A DNA stretch of 64,000 nt from Corynebacterium sp. MSK297 (GTDB lineage: Bacteria; Actinomycetota; Actinomycetes; Mycobacteriales; Mycobacteriaceae). Below the pieces are notes generated by a model, which saw only the letters and a program-made list of their open reading frames with translations, ran no database searches and was not told the origin of the DNA. This document shows, piece by piece, positions 55,978 to 63,818 of the stretch (the first letter of the stretch is position 1; each line of letters begins with the position of its first letter). The stretch is from assembly GCF_030232885.1 (NCBI RefSeq), contig NZ_JASPGD010000001.1, positions 357,701-421,700 on the forward strand, given 5' to 3'. The translations under genes were made by a program, and so were the position numbers.

Positions 55978-57366
55978 TTATTTCACCACTACTTCGCCGC
56001 CCGCGCCGATGCTCACCTGTGCATTCCAGGCACGGGCTAGATTAATTCGCTGCCAGTCCCCTTTGGCCGGGTCGCGATCATCCAGTGGGTAGCCGGATGG
56101 CAACGCGGTGTGGCGGAGTACTTCAGCACGCTGCTCGTAGCTGAGTTCCGGGAAGCGGGTTTCCAGCAACGCTGGTGCCGCCGCTGGTACATTCACCGGT
56201 TCATCGGTCGCAAAAATTGGTGCGAAGCCGTAGGTCATGCGTCGTGTGTAATCGGCTTCTGCTTGCTGGTCGCTGAGCGCATGCGAATCTTCGGCAATCA
56301 TCTCGGCGAAAGGCTTGCCCGCGCGCCATTCCATCTCTGCGACAATCTCTTCGCGTGCTTGCAGCAGCGCATCGCGCATTTTCGGATCATTCCAGCGATC
56401 CGCCGCAGCTGCCTGCCCAGTCATACGCCCGCCGATGACATCCAGTGGGAAGTGCACGCCCATCACCAGGCGCGATTCCCCGGCCTCAGATCCGCGCTCC
56501 AGCAATTGCGTACCCACCTCCGGAAGCATCATGGCCAGCAGCGTGGTAATCCACGTCGCCTGGTTAGTGTGCCCCGACGGGAAAGATTTGCTGGAGCCGT
56601 CGTACAGCTCACGTTCCGGTGACTCGTGACGCTTGATACGTTCCGGGGCTTGCACGAATGGGCGGTCGTTATTGAACAGCAGCTTTTCCGCGTGACCCCA
56701 GCTCGCGATTCCCCCGGCGCGAGCGGCATAGCCATTACCCAGCAGGAACTCGGTTTTCGGCAGCCGCTTTTCTTGCAGAGCTTGCAAGAAGTGCTGGCCA
56801 AATTCGTCGCCAAGTGCCTCGGCTGCGGTGAACAGCACGCCATCTTTATCGGCCAACGCATCACGGATGGCCTTGTCGACGCGTTCTGGCTGTGCATTGT
56901 TGTTGTAGTCAGCGACGATATCGAGATTTTTACGCATCACATCCGGGTGATTGCTGCGCAGGTCTTTGAACTCACGTACCACCTCGTAGTAAATGCCGTA
57001 CTGGTAAGACGAGATATCAGAGCTATATCCGGTGAGGTAGGTTGCGTCGAAAGGCTTGGGCACCGGTGCGCCGTCGTGGTGTTTCGGGGTGGCGCCGATC
57101 GAGCTCAGCGGGCTGTGTTCTGCCCCCTCGTCGTGCTCACTGGAGAGTTTCGGCGCAGGCAATTGCAGCTGCGGGATCTCAAATGGCAGGGCGAGGTGCG
57201 TGGTGCTCGCGTGAAGCGGGGATTGCAATGAGGCTTCCGCAGCCGTGGCGTGCGCGGTGCCGCCGTGCTGTTGCACAAGGTCAGGAGCCCCAGCCACAAC
57301 TGCTAGCGCTGCGGCAGCAGTTAACAGCGAAGTCGCACGGCGTCGGGATATAAGAAACGTTTTCAC
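55978..57366 (-). CDS. secreted PAP2 family acid phosphatase
   Basis: A 462-residue exported phosphatase with a signal peptide containing an RRR motif and a hydrophobic core (about residues 1-28, then AHATAAEA near 36-44). The three PAP2 motifs are complete: KLLFNNDRP (KX6RP), SFPSGHTNQ (PSGH) and SRLVMGVHFPLD (SRX5HX3D). The layout resembles bacterial class A nonspecific acid phosphatases. The RRR near the N-terminus could also be read as a Tat-like signal, but the following twin is not canonical. Single gene. Confidence 0.88.
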   Translation of the reverse strand: MKTFLISRRRATSLLTAAAALAVVAGAPDLVQQHGGTAHATAAEASLQSPLHASTTHLALPFEIPQLQLPAPKLSSEHDEGAEHSPLSSIGATPKHHDGAPVPKPFDATYLTGYSSDISSYQYGIYYEVVREFKDLRSNHPDVMRKNLDIVADYNNNAQPERVDKAIRDALADKDGVLFTAAEALGDEFGQHFLQALQEKRLPKTEFLLGNGYAARAGGIASWGHAEKLLFNNDRPFVQAPERIKRHESPERELYDGSSKSFPSGHTNQATWITTLLAMMLPEVGTQLLERGSEAGESRLVMGVHFPLDVIGGRMTGQAAAADRWNDPKMRDALLQAREEIVAEMEWRAGKPFAEMIAEDSHALSDQQAEADYTRRMTYGFAPIFATDEPVNVPAAAPALLETRFPELSYEQRAEVLRHTALPSGYPLDDRDPAKGDWQRINLARAWNAQVSIGAGGEVVVK

Positions 57367-57421
57367 AATGGATTACCCCAGAGCATCTAGTGAAATTGAA
57401 GAATTCGCTGCTGCAGTTGTG

Positions 57422-57622
57422 TTACGCCTTCGAAAAATACCGAGAGTGGGATTGCCGCAGATGTTCTTCGCTCTCACTGGCAACGGCAACGACTTCGAGA
57501 TCAGGGTCGTCATTGGCCTCATCCAATTCGAGGCGCCTCAGTGTTGCCTCTGGCAGCGAGTCAAATTCATGGATGTCTAGTTCCCCTGAACGACGGTGGT
57601 ACTGAATTAGATATGACGCCAT
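57422..57622 (-). CDS. 66-aa acidic hypothetical protein, partner of RelA/SpoT-domain protein
   Basis: A 66-residue acidic protein with a beta-rich N-terminus (SYLIQYHRRSGELDIHEF), a helical middle (LPEATLRRLELDEAN) and a C-terminus with VVAVASESEEHLRQSHSRYF. A GGAAGG ribosome-binding site sits 8 bases before the ATG. It follows the RelA/SpoT-domain gene by 23 bases on the same strand, so the two are almost certainly cotranscribed. I do not recognise the family. An antitoxin or accessory role is suggested only by the pairing. Confidence 0.7.
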   Translation of the reverse strand: MASYLIQYHRRSGELDIHEFDSLPEATLRRLELDEANDDPDLEVVAVASESEEHLRQSHSRYFSKA

Positions 57623-57645
57623 AACATTAGCCTTCCATTTCAGTC

Positions 57646-58254
57646 TTAGATTCGCTGCTGCCGCAACTCAGCTTGGATACGTGAAAGTTTATCATCGATT
57701 CGTCTGCGAAAATTGCGAACATGATCACGGCTGTAGTGTGAATCGCTGTCTGTGCGTTGTTCAAACTCAGCAATTTCCGTCGACGCTTCAAGTAGCTGCA
57801 TCACAACACCTTGTGCCTTTGGAGGCATCGTTGCTCCTTCGTGCAGGTAACGAATTTCTCTTCCGAAAATATCAGCGGCTTCTTCATAATAGTTCGCCCA
57901 TTTTGATTGCCAAGCCGTCCGGATCTGCATCTCACTTCTACCAGCATTATCTCGGATATGGAGGTGAATGGCGCGATATCCCGAGTGGGGTTCTTCCCGA
58001 AAGTCCCTGATATCTGCACGCTTCGCACCACTATTTTCGAATCCGCGCTTAAAAACTTCTGCAACTTCTGTTTGCTCAGTCAGCGACAGATCGCAGTCGA
58101 ACCTAATACCAGCTACATCTTGAATGTTCATTAACGGCGTGGTCTGCAACCTTTGCAGTTTTTCAAGCAAGGTGTCTTTAGTCTTTACTCGTGCAGATAA
58201 TAAGTACGAACCCGAGTCTGGGGCCACGGCATCACCTGCGGGACTGATGTTCAT
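57646..58254 (-). CDS. RelA/SpoT synthetase-domain protein, possible toxic small alarmone synthetase
   Basis: A 202-residue protein built around a RelA/SpoT nucleotide pyrophosphokinase domain (about residues 20-115). Visible motifs: basic ATP-binding SARVKTKDTLLEKL, the DVAGIR segment with D46, the G-loop HSGYRAIHL with Y93, and the EMQIRT strand with E108. A helical C-terminal part (about 120-200) follows; there are no hydrolase, TGS or ACT domains, so it cannot be housekeeping Rel. The N-terminus is short: an in-frame TGA seven codons upstream limits the start to 58254. Small synthetases of this kind include toxins that pyrophosphorylate tRNA or make ppApp. The small downstream gene may be its partner. 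Confidence 0.8.
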   Translation of the reverse strand: MNISPAGDAVAPDSGSYLLSARVKTKDTLLEKLQRLQTTPLMNIQDVAGIRFDCDLSLTEQTEVAEVFKRGFENSGAKRADIRDFREEPHSGYRAIHLHIRDNAGRSEMQIRTAWQSKWANYYEEAADIFGREIRYLHEGATMPPKAQGVVMQLLEASTEIAEFEQRTDSDSHYSRDHVRNFRRRIDDKLSRIQAELRQQRI

Positions 58255-58355
58255 GAACCCAGACGTAATTAGTCAAAATATTGCACATCACGCGATAGCT
58301 AAATTCTAACAACTGTGCATCTTATTCACTTACAAAACATATTGATTGCTAGTAC

Positions 58356-58361
58356 TAAGAT
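58356..58361 (+). promoter_or_regulatory. -10 element for leaderless secreted protease gene
   Basis: TAAGAT ending 6 bases before the ATG at 58368. Confidence 0.5.
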
Positions 58362-58367
58362 AACGGT

Positions 58368-59219
58368 ATGCGAAAAATAGCCATGCTTGCTACAGCGAGT
58401 TTTCTCGGTATCTTCGGAGCGGCAACAGCCACCGCGCTGACTAATGGCACCGATGTTGCCACCACCGACGCCGCTGCCCAAGGCGTGGTCCAAGTAGCCA
58501 GTTGCACTGGCACCGTGGTTGCTGCCCAATGGGTTCTTACTGCCCAGCACTGCGTGGAAGTCCCTGATGTTCAGCGCACCGTCTACACCGGCGCAACCCG
58601 CGAACAACAGCACCGTGCAGAAAACCAATACGTGGCAGATTATGCTGTGTGGGCACCGCATGGTGATGTTGCTTTGGTGCATGTGAGCACGGCGTTTCCT
58701 GAAAAGATGATTCAGAATGTTCGCCGCGACGCGGTGGAGTTTGGCACTACCGGCAGTGTCTATGGTTGGGGCGCTGGAACGGAAGAGACGCTGCAATTTG
58801 CCCAAGCTGCCGTCGGTCGCACGACGCCGGGGATCCGCCCGGGCACAAACGAGGGTGCTCATGACGCCTTCGTGGTGCAGTATTTGGGTGAGGCAAAAGC
58901 AGGGCGCGGCGATTCCGGTGGCCCGTTGTTCATCGACGGTGAAGTTGCCGGGGTGACCTCGTTTAAAGCTCGGCAAGGTGGTGGGCGGTACTCGCTGTTC
59001 GCTTCGCTGCATGGGCTAGGTGATTGGATTGCCCAGACCACCGCTGCCCCGAACCAGAATGGCCCCGTCACCAAGCCCGAGCATCCAAGCACCGAGCCCG
59101 CACCTCCCGTCCCCAAACCCAAGAATCCACAGCCCAAGGATCCAAAACCTGAGCAACCACGCGGGCCGCTAGGCACGCCTGGTGGCGGTGGCTCCAGCCT
59201 AGGGCTGTCGTCTTCTTAG
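58368..59219 (+). CDS. secreted trypsin-like serine protease with proline-rich tail
   Basis: A 283-residue S1 protease with a signal peptide (about 1-25). The mature domain starts near LTNGTDV. The catalytic triad is His in TAQHCVEV (about 64), Asp in HGDVALVHV (about 103) and Ser in GRGDSGGPLF (about 184). The C-terminal 55 residues are a Pro/Lys-rich tail of KPxxP-type repeats ending in Gly/Ser, which may span or bind the cell wall. No LPxTG sorting signal is seen. The ATG is placed for a leaderless mRNA. Confidence 0.9.
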   Translation: MRKIAMLATASFLGIFGAATATALTNGTDVATTDAAAQGVVQVASCTGTVVAAQWVLTAQHCVEVPDVQRTVYTGATREQQHRAENQYVADYAVWAPHGDVALVHVSTAFPEKMIQNVRRDAVEFGTTGSVYGWGAGTEETLQFAQAAVGRTTPGIRPGTNEGAHDAFVVQYLGEAKAGRGDSGGPLFIDGEVAGVTSFKARQGGGRYSLFASLHGLGDWIAQTTAAPNQNGPVTKPEHPSTEPAPPVPKPKNPQPKDPKPEQPRGPLGTPGGGGSSLGLSSS

Positions 59220-59259
59220 CGCCCCTGCCCCAAAAACACAGACTGCGGGTATCGCCTGC

Positions 59260-59958
59260 TTAGCGCTCCCGTCCCTTCGGCGCCACAGAGACCTGACGGA
59301 TCGTGATATTAATCCGGCCTTCGTCGAGCCCACAGCCGTCGGGAAGCGTCGCCTCATTCACGCGCACCACCCCGTGATAGGCAAACCGCTTCGGCCCACC
59401 AAAAACCACCAGGTCTCCGGAGCACAGCGTCACATCGTCCCACGGTTGGGTGCGCGCTTCGGTATGCCCCATGCGAAACAGCGCCTCGTCGCCAATCGAT
59501 AGCGAAATAACCGGCGCCCGGGATTCCTCAAACGCATCGACGTGCATGCCCATCCCAGAGCCCGGCGGGTAGTAATTGACCAGCACCATCTCTGGCACGA
59601 AGGTGTCTACCCACGGGGCCAGCTCATCGGCGACCTCCGCTGCCGAACGCAGCGCCACCGGAGCCAACGTGGCGAGGCTTTCTGGCACCGGCGGCACGGT
59701 AGTACCAGCGATCTTGTCGACGTACCGGTAGCTCGGATAATGCCAGTACCTGCCCAGATGCAGCTGGTACACGCTCATCTGCCCGCCGGATTTCAGCGTT
59801 GGGCGCACCATCGCCATCGGCGTATCCGCATAGCCACGTGCGATCTCGCGGATCTCGCGCACCAGCTCTGCTTGCTTGTCGACGCCCAACCACCCCGGCA
59901 GGTGCGCCACGCCCGGCGCGATGCGCTCACTCGGGCGCGGTACAGAATCAAACAACAT
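59260..59958 (-). CDS. alkB: AlkB-type 2-oxoglutarate/Fe(II) dioxygenase
   Basis: A 232-residue oxidative demethylase that repairs alkylated bases. The Fe ligands are His-x-Asp in MGMHVDAFEES (about 135-141) and the distal His in FAYHGVVRV (about 197); the 2-oxoglutarate-binding Arg and the following Arg are in GRINITIRQV. Length matches bacterial AlkB. TACCGT ends 6 bases before the ATG, fitting a leaderless transcript. No ada gene is nearby. Confidence 0.9.
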   Translation of the reverse strand: MLFDSVPRPSERIAPGVAHLPGWLGVDKQAELVREIREIARGYADTPMAMVRPTLKSGGQMSVYQLHLGRYWHYPSYRYVDKIAGTTVPPVPESLATLAPVALRSAAEVADELAPWVDTFVPEMVLVNYYPPGSGMGMHVDAFEESRAPVISLSIGDEALFRMGHTEARTQPWDDVTLCSGDLVVFGGPKRFAYHGVVRVNEATLPDGCGLDEGRINITIRQVSVAPKGRER

Positions 59959-59964
59959 GCTCTT

Positions 59965-59970
59965 ACGGTA
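59965..59970 (-). promoter_or_regulatory. -10 element for leaderless alkB
   Basis: TACCGT on the minus strand, 6 bases before the ATG at 59958. Confidence 0.4.
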
Positions 59971-60082
59971 TCGGCTGCTGTGGGCTGTGTCGACGGGGCA
60001 TACCTGGGAATCTGCAGGTGTTCACCCCGGGGTGGGCAGCAACTGCTCAGTGGGCGACTCCCGGCGACGAGCGTGACCCCCG

Positions 60083-60177
60083 ATATGTTTACGCAATCGA
60101 CATTAGACATGTTTAATGTCGATTTTTCGCCCAAAAATCGACATTACTCACCAATATGTTTATTCTTTCGACATGAG
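60083..60177. promoter_or_regulatory. repeat array overlapping the Fic gene promoter and start (operator-like)
   Basis: A 24-base direct repeat, ATATGTTTA-5 bases-TCGACAT(T/G)AG, occurs at 60083-60106 and 60154-60177; the second copy contains the -10 and the ATG. Between them lie two inverted repeats: a 10-bp one (60096-60105 with 60114-60123) and a perfect 13-bp one (60115-60127 with 60133-60145). TCGACATT cores thus recur in both orientations. This looks like a multi-site operator for a dimeric regulator. Confidence 0.75.
60161..60166 (+). promoter_or_regulatory. -10 element for leaderless fic gene
   Basis: TATTCT ending 6 bases before the ATG at 60173, inside the second 24-base repeat. 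Confidence 0.5.
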
Positions 60178-61273
60178 CAGCACCACGTTCGACCCCAACC
60201 GGCCTTTCAACGAGCTTCCACCTCTGCCCCCTGCCCAAGTCGTCGAAACCGTTCCGGTGCTCAAAGCGATTATTGCTGCAAAAGAAAAACTTGCTGAGCT
60301 ACGCACCGCTTGCCAGCTTATTCCCAATCCGGAGATTCTTACTTCCACGATTCCGTTGCGCGAAGCACGCGCGTCTACAGAGATCGAAAACATCGTAACC
60401 ACAAACGATGAACTTTTCCGCGCTGCCTGGAACGTTGACGCAGAGCCGACCCCGGCAACTAAAGAAGCTCTGCGCTATAACGCCGCCTTGCATGCGGGCT
60501 TGGAATCGATCGGCCAACGGCCACTATCTGCCAAAACCACGCAAATAGTCTGCGGAACTTTGCAAAGCGATGAACCGCGCATCGCGCCGTTTCGCTCTTA
60601 CCCTGGAACGTTTATCGGTAACCCGCATACGCAACAGCGCATCTACACTCCACCTGAAGGGCGCGAAGTGATTGAGCAGCACTTATCGCGTTGGGAGCGC
60701 TATATCTATAGCGAGCATGATGTCGATTCTTTGGTAAAGATGGCTCTGCTGCATTATCAGTTCGAAGCCATCCACCCGTTTGCCGACGGTAACGGACGCA
60801 CAGGACGTATCCTCAATGTGCTGTATCTACTGCAAGAAGCCCTGCTTCCGTTCCCTGTGCTTTATTTATCCGGCTATATCGTGGAGAACAAGGCGCAATA
60901 TTATCGTTGCTTGAACCGAGTGACAACGGAATCTGCCTGGGAAGATTGGCTTTTGTTTATGATCCACGGCGTGGAGGCTGCAGCCACCGACGCCGCCACT
61001 ATGATCGCGGACTTACGTCAGGTACAAGATGAGATCACGGCTGCTATCCGTGATGCAGGCGTTATTAGTCCGGCTAAAGAAATGTCTGAAATCACGATGG
61101 TGCGCCCGTACCTACGCATTCAGGATGTGGAGGACAGCGGACTAGTGAAAAGACAAACGGCTGCAACGTGGCTTAATCATCTGGTTAGTATTGGGGTGTT
61201 AAGCGAAATTAAGCGGGGCCGTCAGCGCATTTTCATTAACGACGCCGCATTGCGTGTACTCACGCGGGAGTAG
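60173..61273 (+). CDS. Fic family AMPylase with N-terminal inhibitory motif and C-terminal winged helix
   Basis: A 366-residue Fic protein. The catalytic loop HPFADGNGRTGR (about 201-212) is intact, as needed to transfer AMP to target hydroxyls. An inhibitory helix motif of the (S/T)xxxE(G/N) type is seen as STEIEN (about 68-73), which marks a class II, self-inhibited Fic. The C-terminal 70 residues look like a winged helix-turn-helix (KRQTAATWLNHLVSIGVLSEI). I take ATG 60173 as the start because a -10 lies 6 bases before it and the MSSTTFDPNRPF start is normal for the family; ATG 60116 is in frame but lies in the repeat array. Autoregulation through the array is inferred. Confidence 0.9.
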   Translation: MSSTTFDPNRPFNELPPLPPAQVVETVPVLKAIIAAKEKLAELRTACQLIPNPEILTSTIPLREARASTEIENIVTTNDELFRAAWNVDAEPTPATKEALRYNAALHAGLESIGQRPLSAKTTQIVCGTLQSDEPRIAPFRSYPGTFIGNPHTQQRIYTPPEGREVIEQHLSRWERYIYSEHDVDSLVKMALLHYQFEAIHPFADGNGRTGRILNVLYLLQEALLPFPVLYLSGYIVENKAQYYRCLNRVTTESAWEDWLLFMIHGVEAAATDAATMIADLRQVQDEITAAIRDAGVISPAKEMSEITMVRPYLRIQDVEDSGLVKRQTAATWLNHLVSIGVLSEIKRGRQRIFINDAALRVLTRE

Positions 61274-61350
61274 GGTCAGCGATTCCTGTAAGTCTATCCA
61301 CCGGGCTTGGTCCCTTTAGATGATGACCGATGGAGACGAATATCTCGGGC

Positions 61351-61614
61351 CTACACGCCTGTTGAGGAGATGGAATCGATGGCGTTCTTCGCGGTCAAGA
61401 GGTCTGCTCCTGTTCGTTCACGGTATTCCTTGATGGCTGCGACCTTTTGCCCGGATGCAACAAGTTGACGCTCCTCGGCTGACACGCCGTAAACATCGAC
61501 ATCGCCTGCCTCAACATGGAGGCGATTCTTGAATTGCGTGACGAGCGTTAAGAGCCGCTGATTCTCACGCCGTAGACGCTCGATTTCTCGAGCCTGATCA
61601 AACCATTTGCCCAT
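61351..61614 (-). CDS. small coiled-coil protein with ribosomal L7/L12 C-terminal-like domain
   Basis: An 87-residue protein. The N-terminal part (about 8-35) is a charged coiled coil with DQAREIERLRRENQRLLTL. The C-terminal part (about 45-87) resembles the L7/L12 C-terminal domain, with EERQLVASGQKVAAIKEYRE and TGADLLTAKNAID matching the L7/L12 GxKxxAIKxxRExTGxxLxEAK pattern. It is far too short to be the ribosomal stalk protein. Such L7/L12-like small proteins occur in actinobacteria without a known role. It is convergent with the Fic gene. Confidence 0.75.
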   Translation of the reverse strand: MGKWFDQAREIERLRRENQRLLTLVTQFKNRLHVEAGDVDVYGVSAEERQLVASGQKVAAIKEYRERTGADLLTAKNAIDSISSTGV

Positions 61615-62163
61615 CGTGCGTCCTCTTTGAAATAGACGTCTTTACTGTTCTGATCTTATCGCGGCCGAGGCCAACCGTCCATAAACCTCCCGAATCAAAC
61701 AGCGTGTTTGCCACCGCACAAAAATGCTGCATTCACGCTATGGAGTCACAGCATCGCCCAGGATACCAGGACAGCCAGAACGGAATTAAGCTTTTCACGG
61801 ATGCGCAATACCTTGATGAAATTCCTGTACGTCTGAGAATTGATTGCTATAGCGACTCAAGAAAGCATCGACAATTTGGGCTTTCTTGAGGAAATCATCG
61901 AGCGCCACAATCACCGCGAGTACTGAGTTCCCATCATATTGGCCAATTTTCTTTTTTGCCTGCAGTTTCGCTTTATTCGCGACTGCAGGTGTCTGATTCC
62001 ATGACATCGTTCCGCTCTGTCTCACGACATCCTTCCGACCCTCAAGGCTCTGATGTGCCACAACATCGTTCCACTGTTCCCACACAACCACCCCAACAGG
62101 GACAATGAGGACACACGCACCACCTTAGGATGTAGCGAGACATACTTCCGCCCAAAATAGAGC
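61615..62163. other. intergenic region between L7/L12-like gene and IS481 transposase
   Basis: About 550 bases without a supported gene. A 98-codon minus-strand frame (61795-62091) has no clear start signal or family and may be a decayed remnant. The right half holds three degenerate 17-base repeats and should contain the left end of the IS element. Confidence 0.5.
62003..62078. repeat. three degenerate 17-bp direct repeats left of the IS481 transposase
   Basis: Copies at 62003-62019, 62026-62042 and 62062-62078 share an ACATCxTTCC core. They could be transposase-binding sites at the left end of the element. Confidence 0.5.
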
Positions 62164-63346
62164 ATGGGCAAGAAACACACTTCCAACAAAGTCATCGTCG
62201 AAACCATCCTCGCGACCGGCATGAGTCATAAAGATGCCGCCGCACTCTTTAACGTCAGCACCCGCTGGATCCGCGAACTACTCCACCGCTATCGAGAAGG
62301 TGGCTACCAAGCACTACAACCACGCTCCCGGCGCCCGCACTCCAACCCCAGACAGGTACCAGAGAGCACAGTCAAAACCATCCTCGAAATCAGACAACAC
62401 CTTGAAAACACCGGCCAAGACAACGGCGCCCACACCATCCGATGGCATCTTCAACAACAAAAAAATAACCCCACTACCAGCAGCATCGACTATCCACCGC
62501 ATACTCAAACGCCACGGCTACGTCATCGAACAACCTCACAAAAGGCCACGCAGTTCCTGGAAACGATTCGAAGCAGACCAACCAAACGAAACCTGGCAAC
62601 TCGACTACAGCCACTGCTATCTCAACAACAACCAACGCGTAGCCATCCTGACCATCATCGACGACCACTCACGCTTTGTCATCGCTTGCAAAGCCTTCGA
62701 ACACGAAACCGGCACCAACGTCATCGACACCTTCATATCCGCAGGTAACAAACATGGATTCCCCAAATCCACCCTCACCGACAACGGCAGCGTGTTCACC
62801 ACAAAGCTCTACAGAAAAGCCGACACTCGCAACGGCTTCGAACAGCTACTCCTCCAAATGGGCATCCAACAAAAGAATGGAACTCCATACCATCCCCAAA
62901 CCCAAGGAAAAGTCGAGCGCTTCCACCAAACACTCCAAAAAGCCCTGCACGCAAGGCCATTCGCCCACAACATCGGCGAGCTAAACCAACAACTCGATGA
63001 CATCATCGACTACTACAACAACCACCGACCCCACCGAGCACTCAACAGACAAACACCAGCACAGGCCTACAACCGACTACCCAAAGCCCAACCACTCGAC
63101 ATCCCCATTGGCACCGACAACCGCCTACGGCGAGACAAAGTCGACAACGACGGAAAAGTAACCCTTCGCTGGGCCGACAACATGCGCAAACTCTACGTCG
63201 GAAGAAAACACCGCACCAAAGAAATCATGCTCATCTGCATCAACAACGACATCACCGCCATTAACCCCCACACAGGCGAAATCTGGGGCCGATACCACTT
63301 AGACAAAACCAAAAAATACCACCGCAACCAACTCGGTGAAATCTAG
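62164..63346 (+). pseudogene. IS481 family transposase, split by a one-base shift at an A7 run
   Basis: Two overlapping frames make one transposase of about 393 residues. The first (from 62164) supplies the N-terminal helix-turn-helix (SHKDAAALFNVSTRWIRELLHRYREGG, in part) and ends its match near 62455. The second supplies the DDE integrase core with Asp in WQLDYSHCYL, Asp in STLTDNGSVF and Glu in GKVERFHQTL, then YYNNHRPHRALN. The join falls at seven A's (62459-62465); six A's would keep one frame. It is either a frameshifted pseudogene or a gene read by slippage on the A run. Terminal inverted repeats could not be fixed. Confidence 0.85.
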
Positions 63347-63515
63347 AAAACGAAGGGTTATACGACAAAAAGCGTGTCCGTATCGGTGGGATTGACGCAG
63401 ATAAAGACATAAAAACAACGCATTTATAATCCCCACAACGATATAAACGCCCCGAAAACGCTCAATCCACGATCCAACGCAGAACCTGTGCTAAGCATGC
63501 GTGTTGTCTTAACAC

Positions 63516-63818
63516 ATGAAGAAAAACAGACCACGATGCCCCGTATGCACTGGAACAATGAAGAAAAACGGCACAACAACCAAAGGCACAACCCGATGGC
63601 GTTGCACCTCACCAACCTGCGGGGCATCCACAACAAAAACACGTCCAGACCGCCAACTATCCGCAGACTTCAACACCTTCATTGACTGCATCTGCGGCAA
63701 TACCTCAATAACCAAAACCGCTGCTGACCACAACATAAGCCGACGCAGCCTGGAACGACGCTTTAACACCTTCTGGTTCATCGATATCGACCACCACATC
63801 GACACAGCCCGCATCTGA
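63516..63818 (+). pseudogene. IS1249-like (IS256 family) transposase, N-terminal fragment
   Basis: A 100-residue frame that begins with a zinc ribbon (CPVCTGTMKKNG...RWRC...CG) and continues with a helix-turn-helix-like part (KTAADHNISRRSLERRF). This matches, from memory, the N-terminus of IS1249-type transposases of corynebacteria, which are about 390 residues long. The frame stops at 63816 where an IS3-like sequence begins, so the catalytic domain is missing. The fragment is probably a remnant cut by insertion. Confidence 0.7.

Noticed and set aside
61795..62091. 98-codon minus-strand frame left of the IS481 transposase
   Set aside because: Possibly the remnant of an older gene, but there is no ribosome-binding site, no family I recognise, and it overlaps the repeat region at the IS end.
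62234..62460. Second transposase frame before the A7 run taken as a separate N-terminus
   Set aside because: This part is only the shadow of the helix-turn-helix frame; the real N-terminus is in the frame that starts at 62164.
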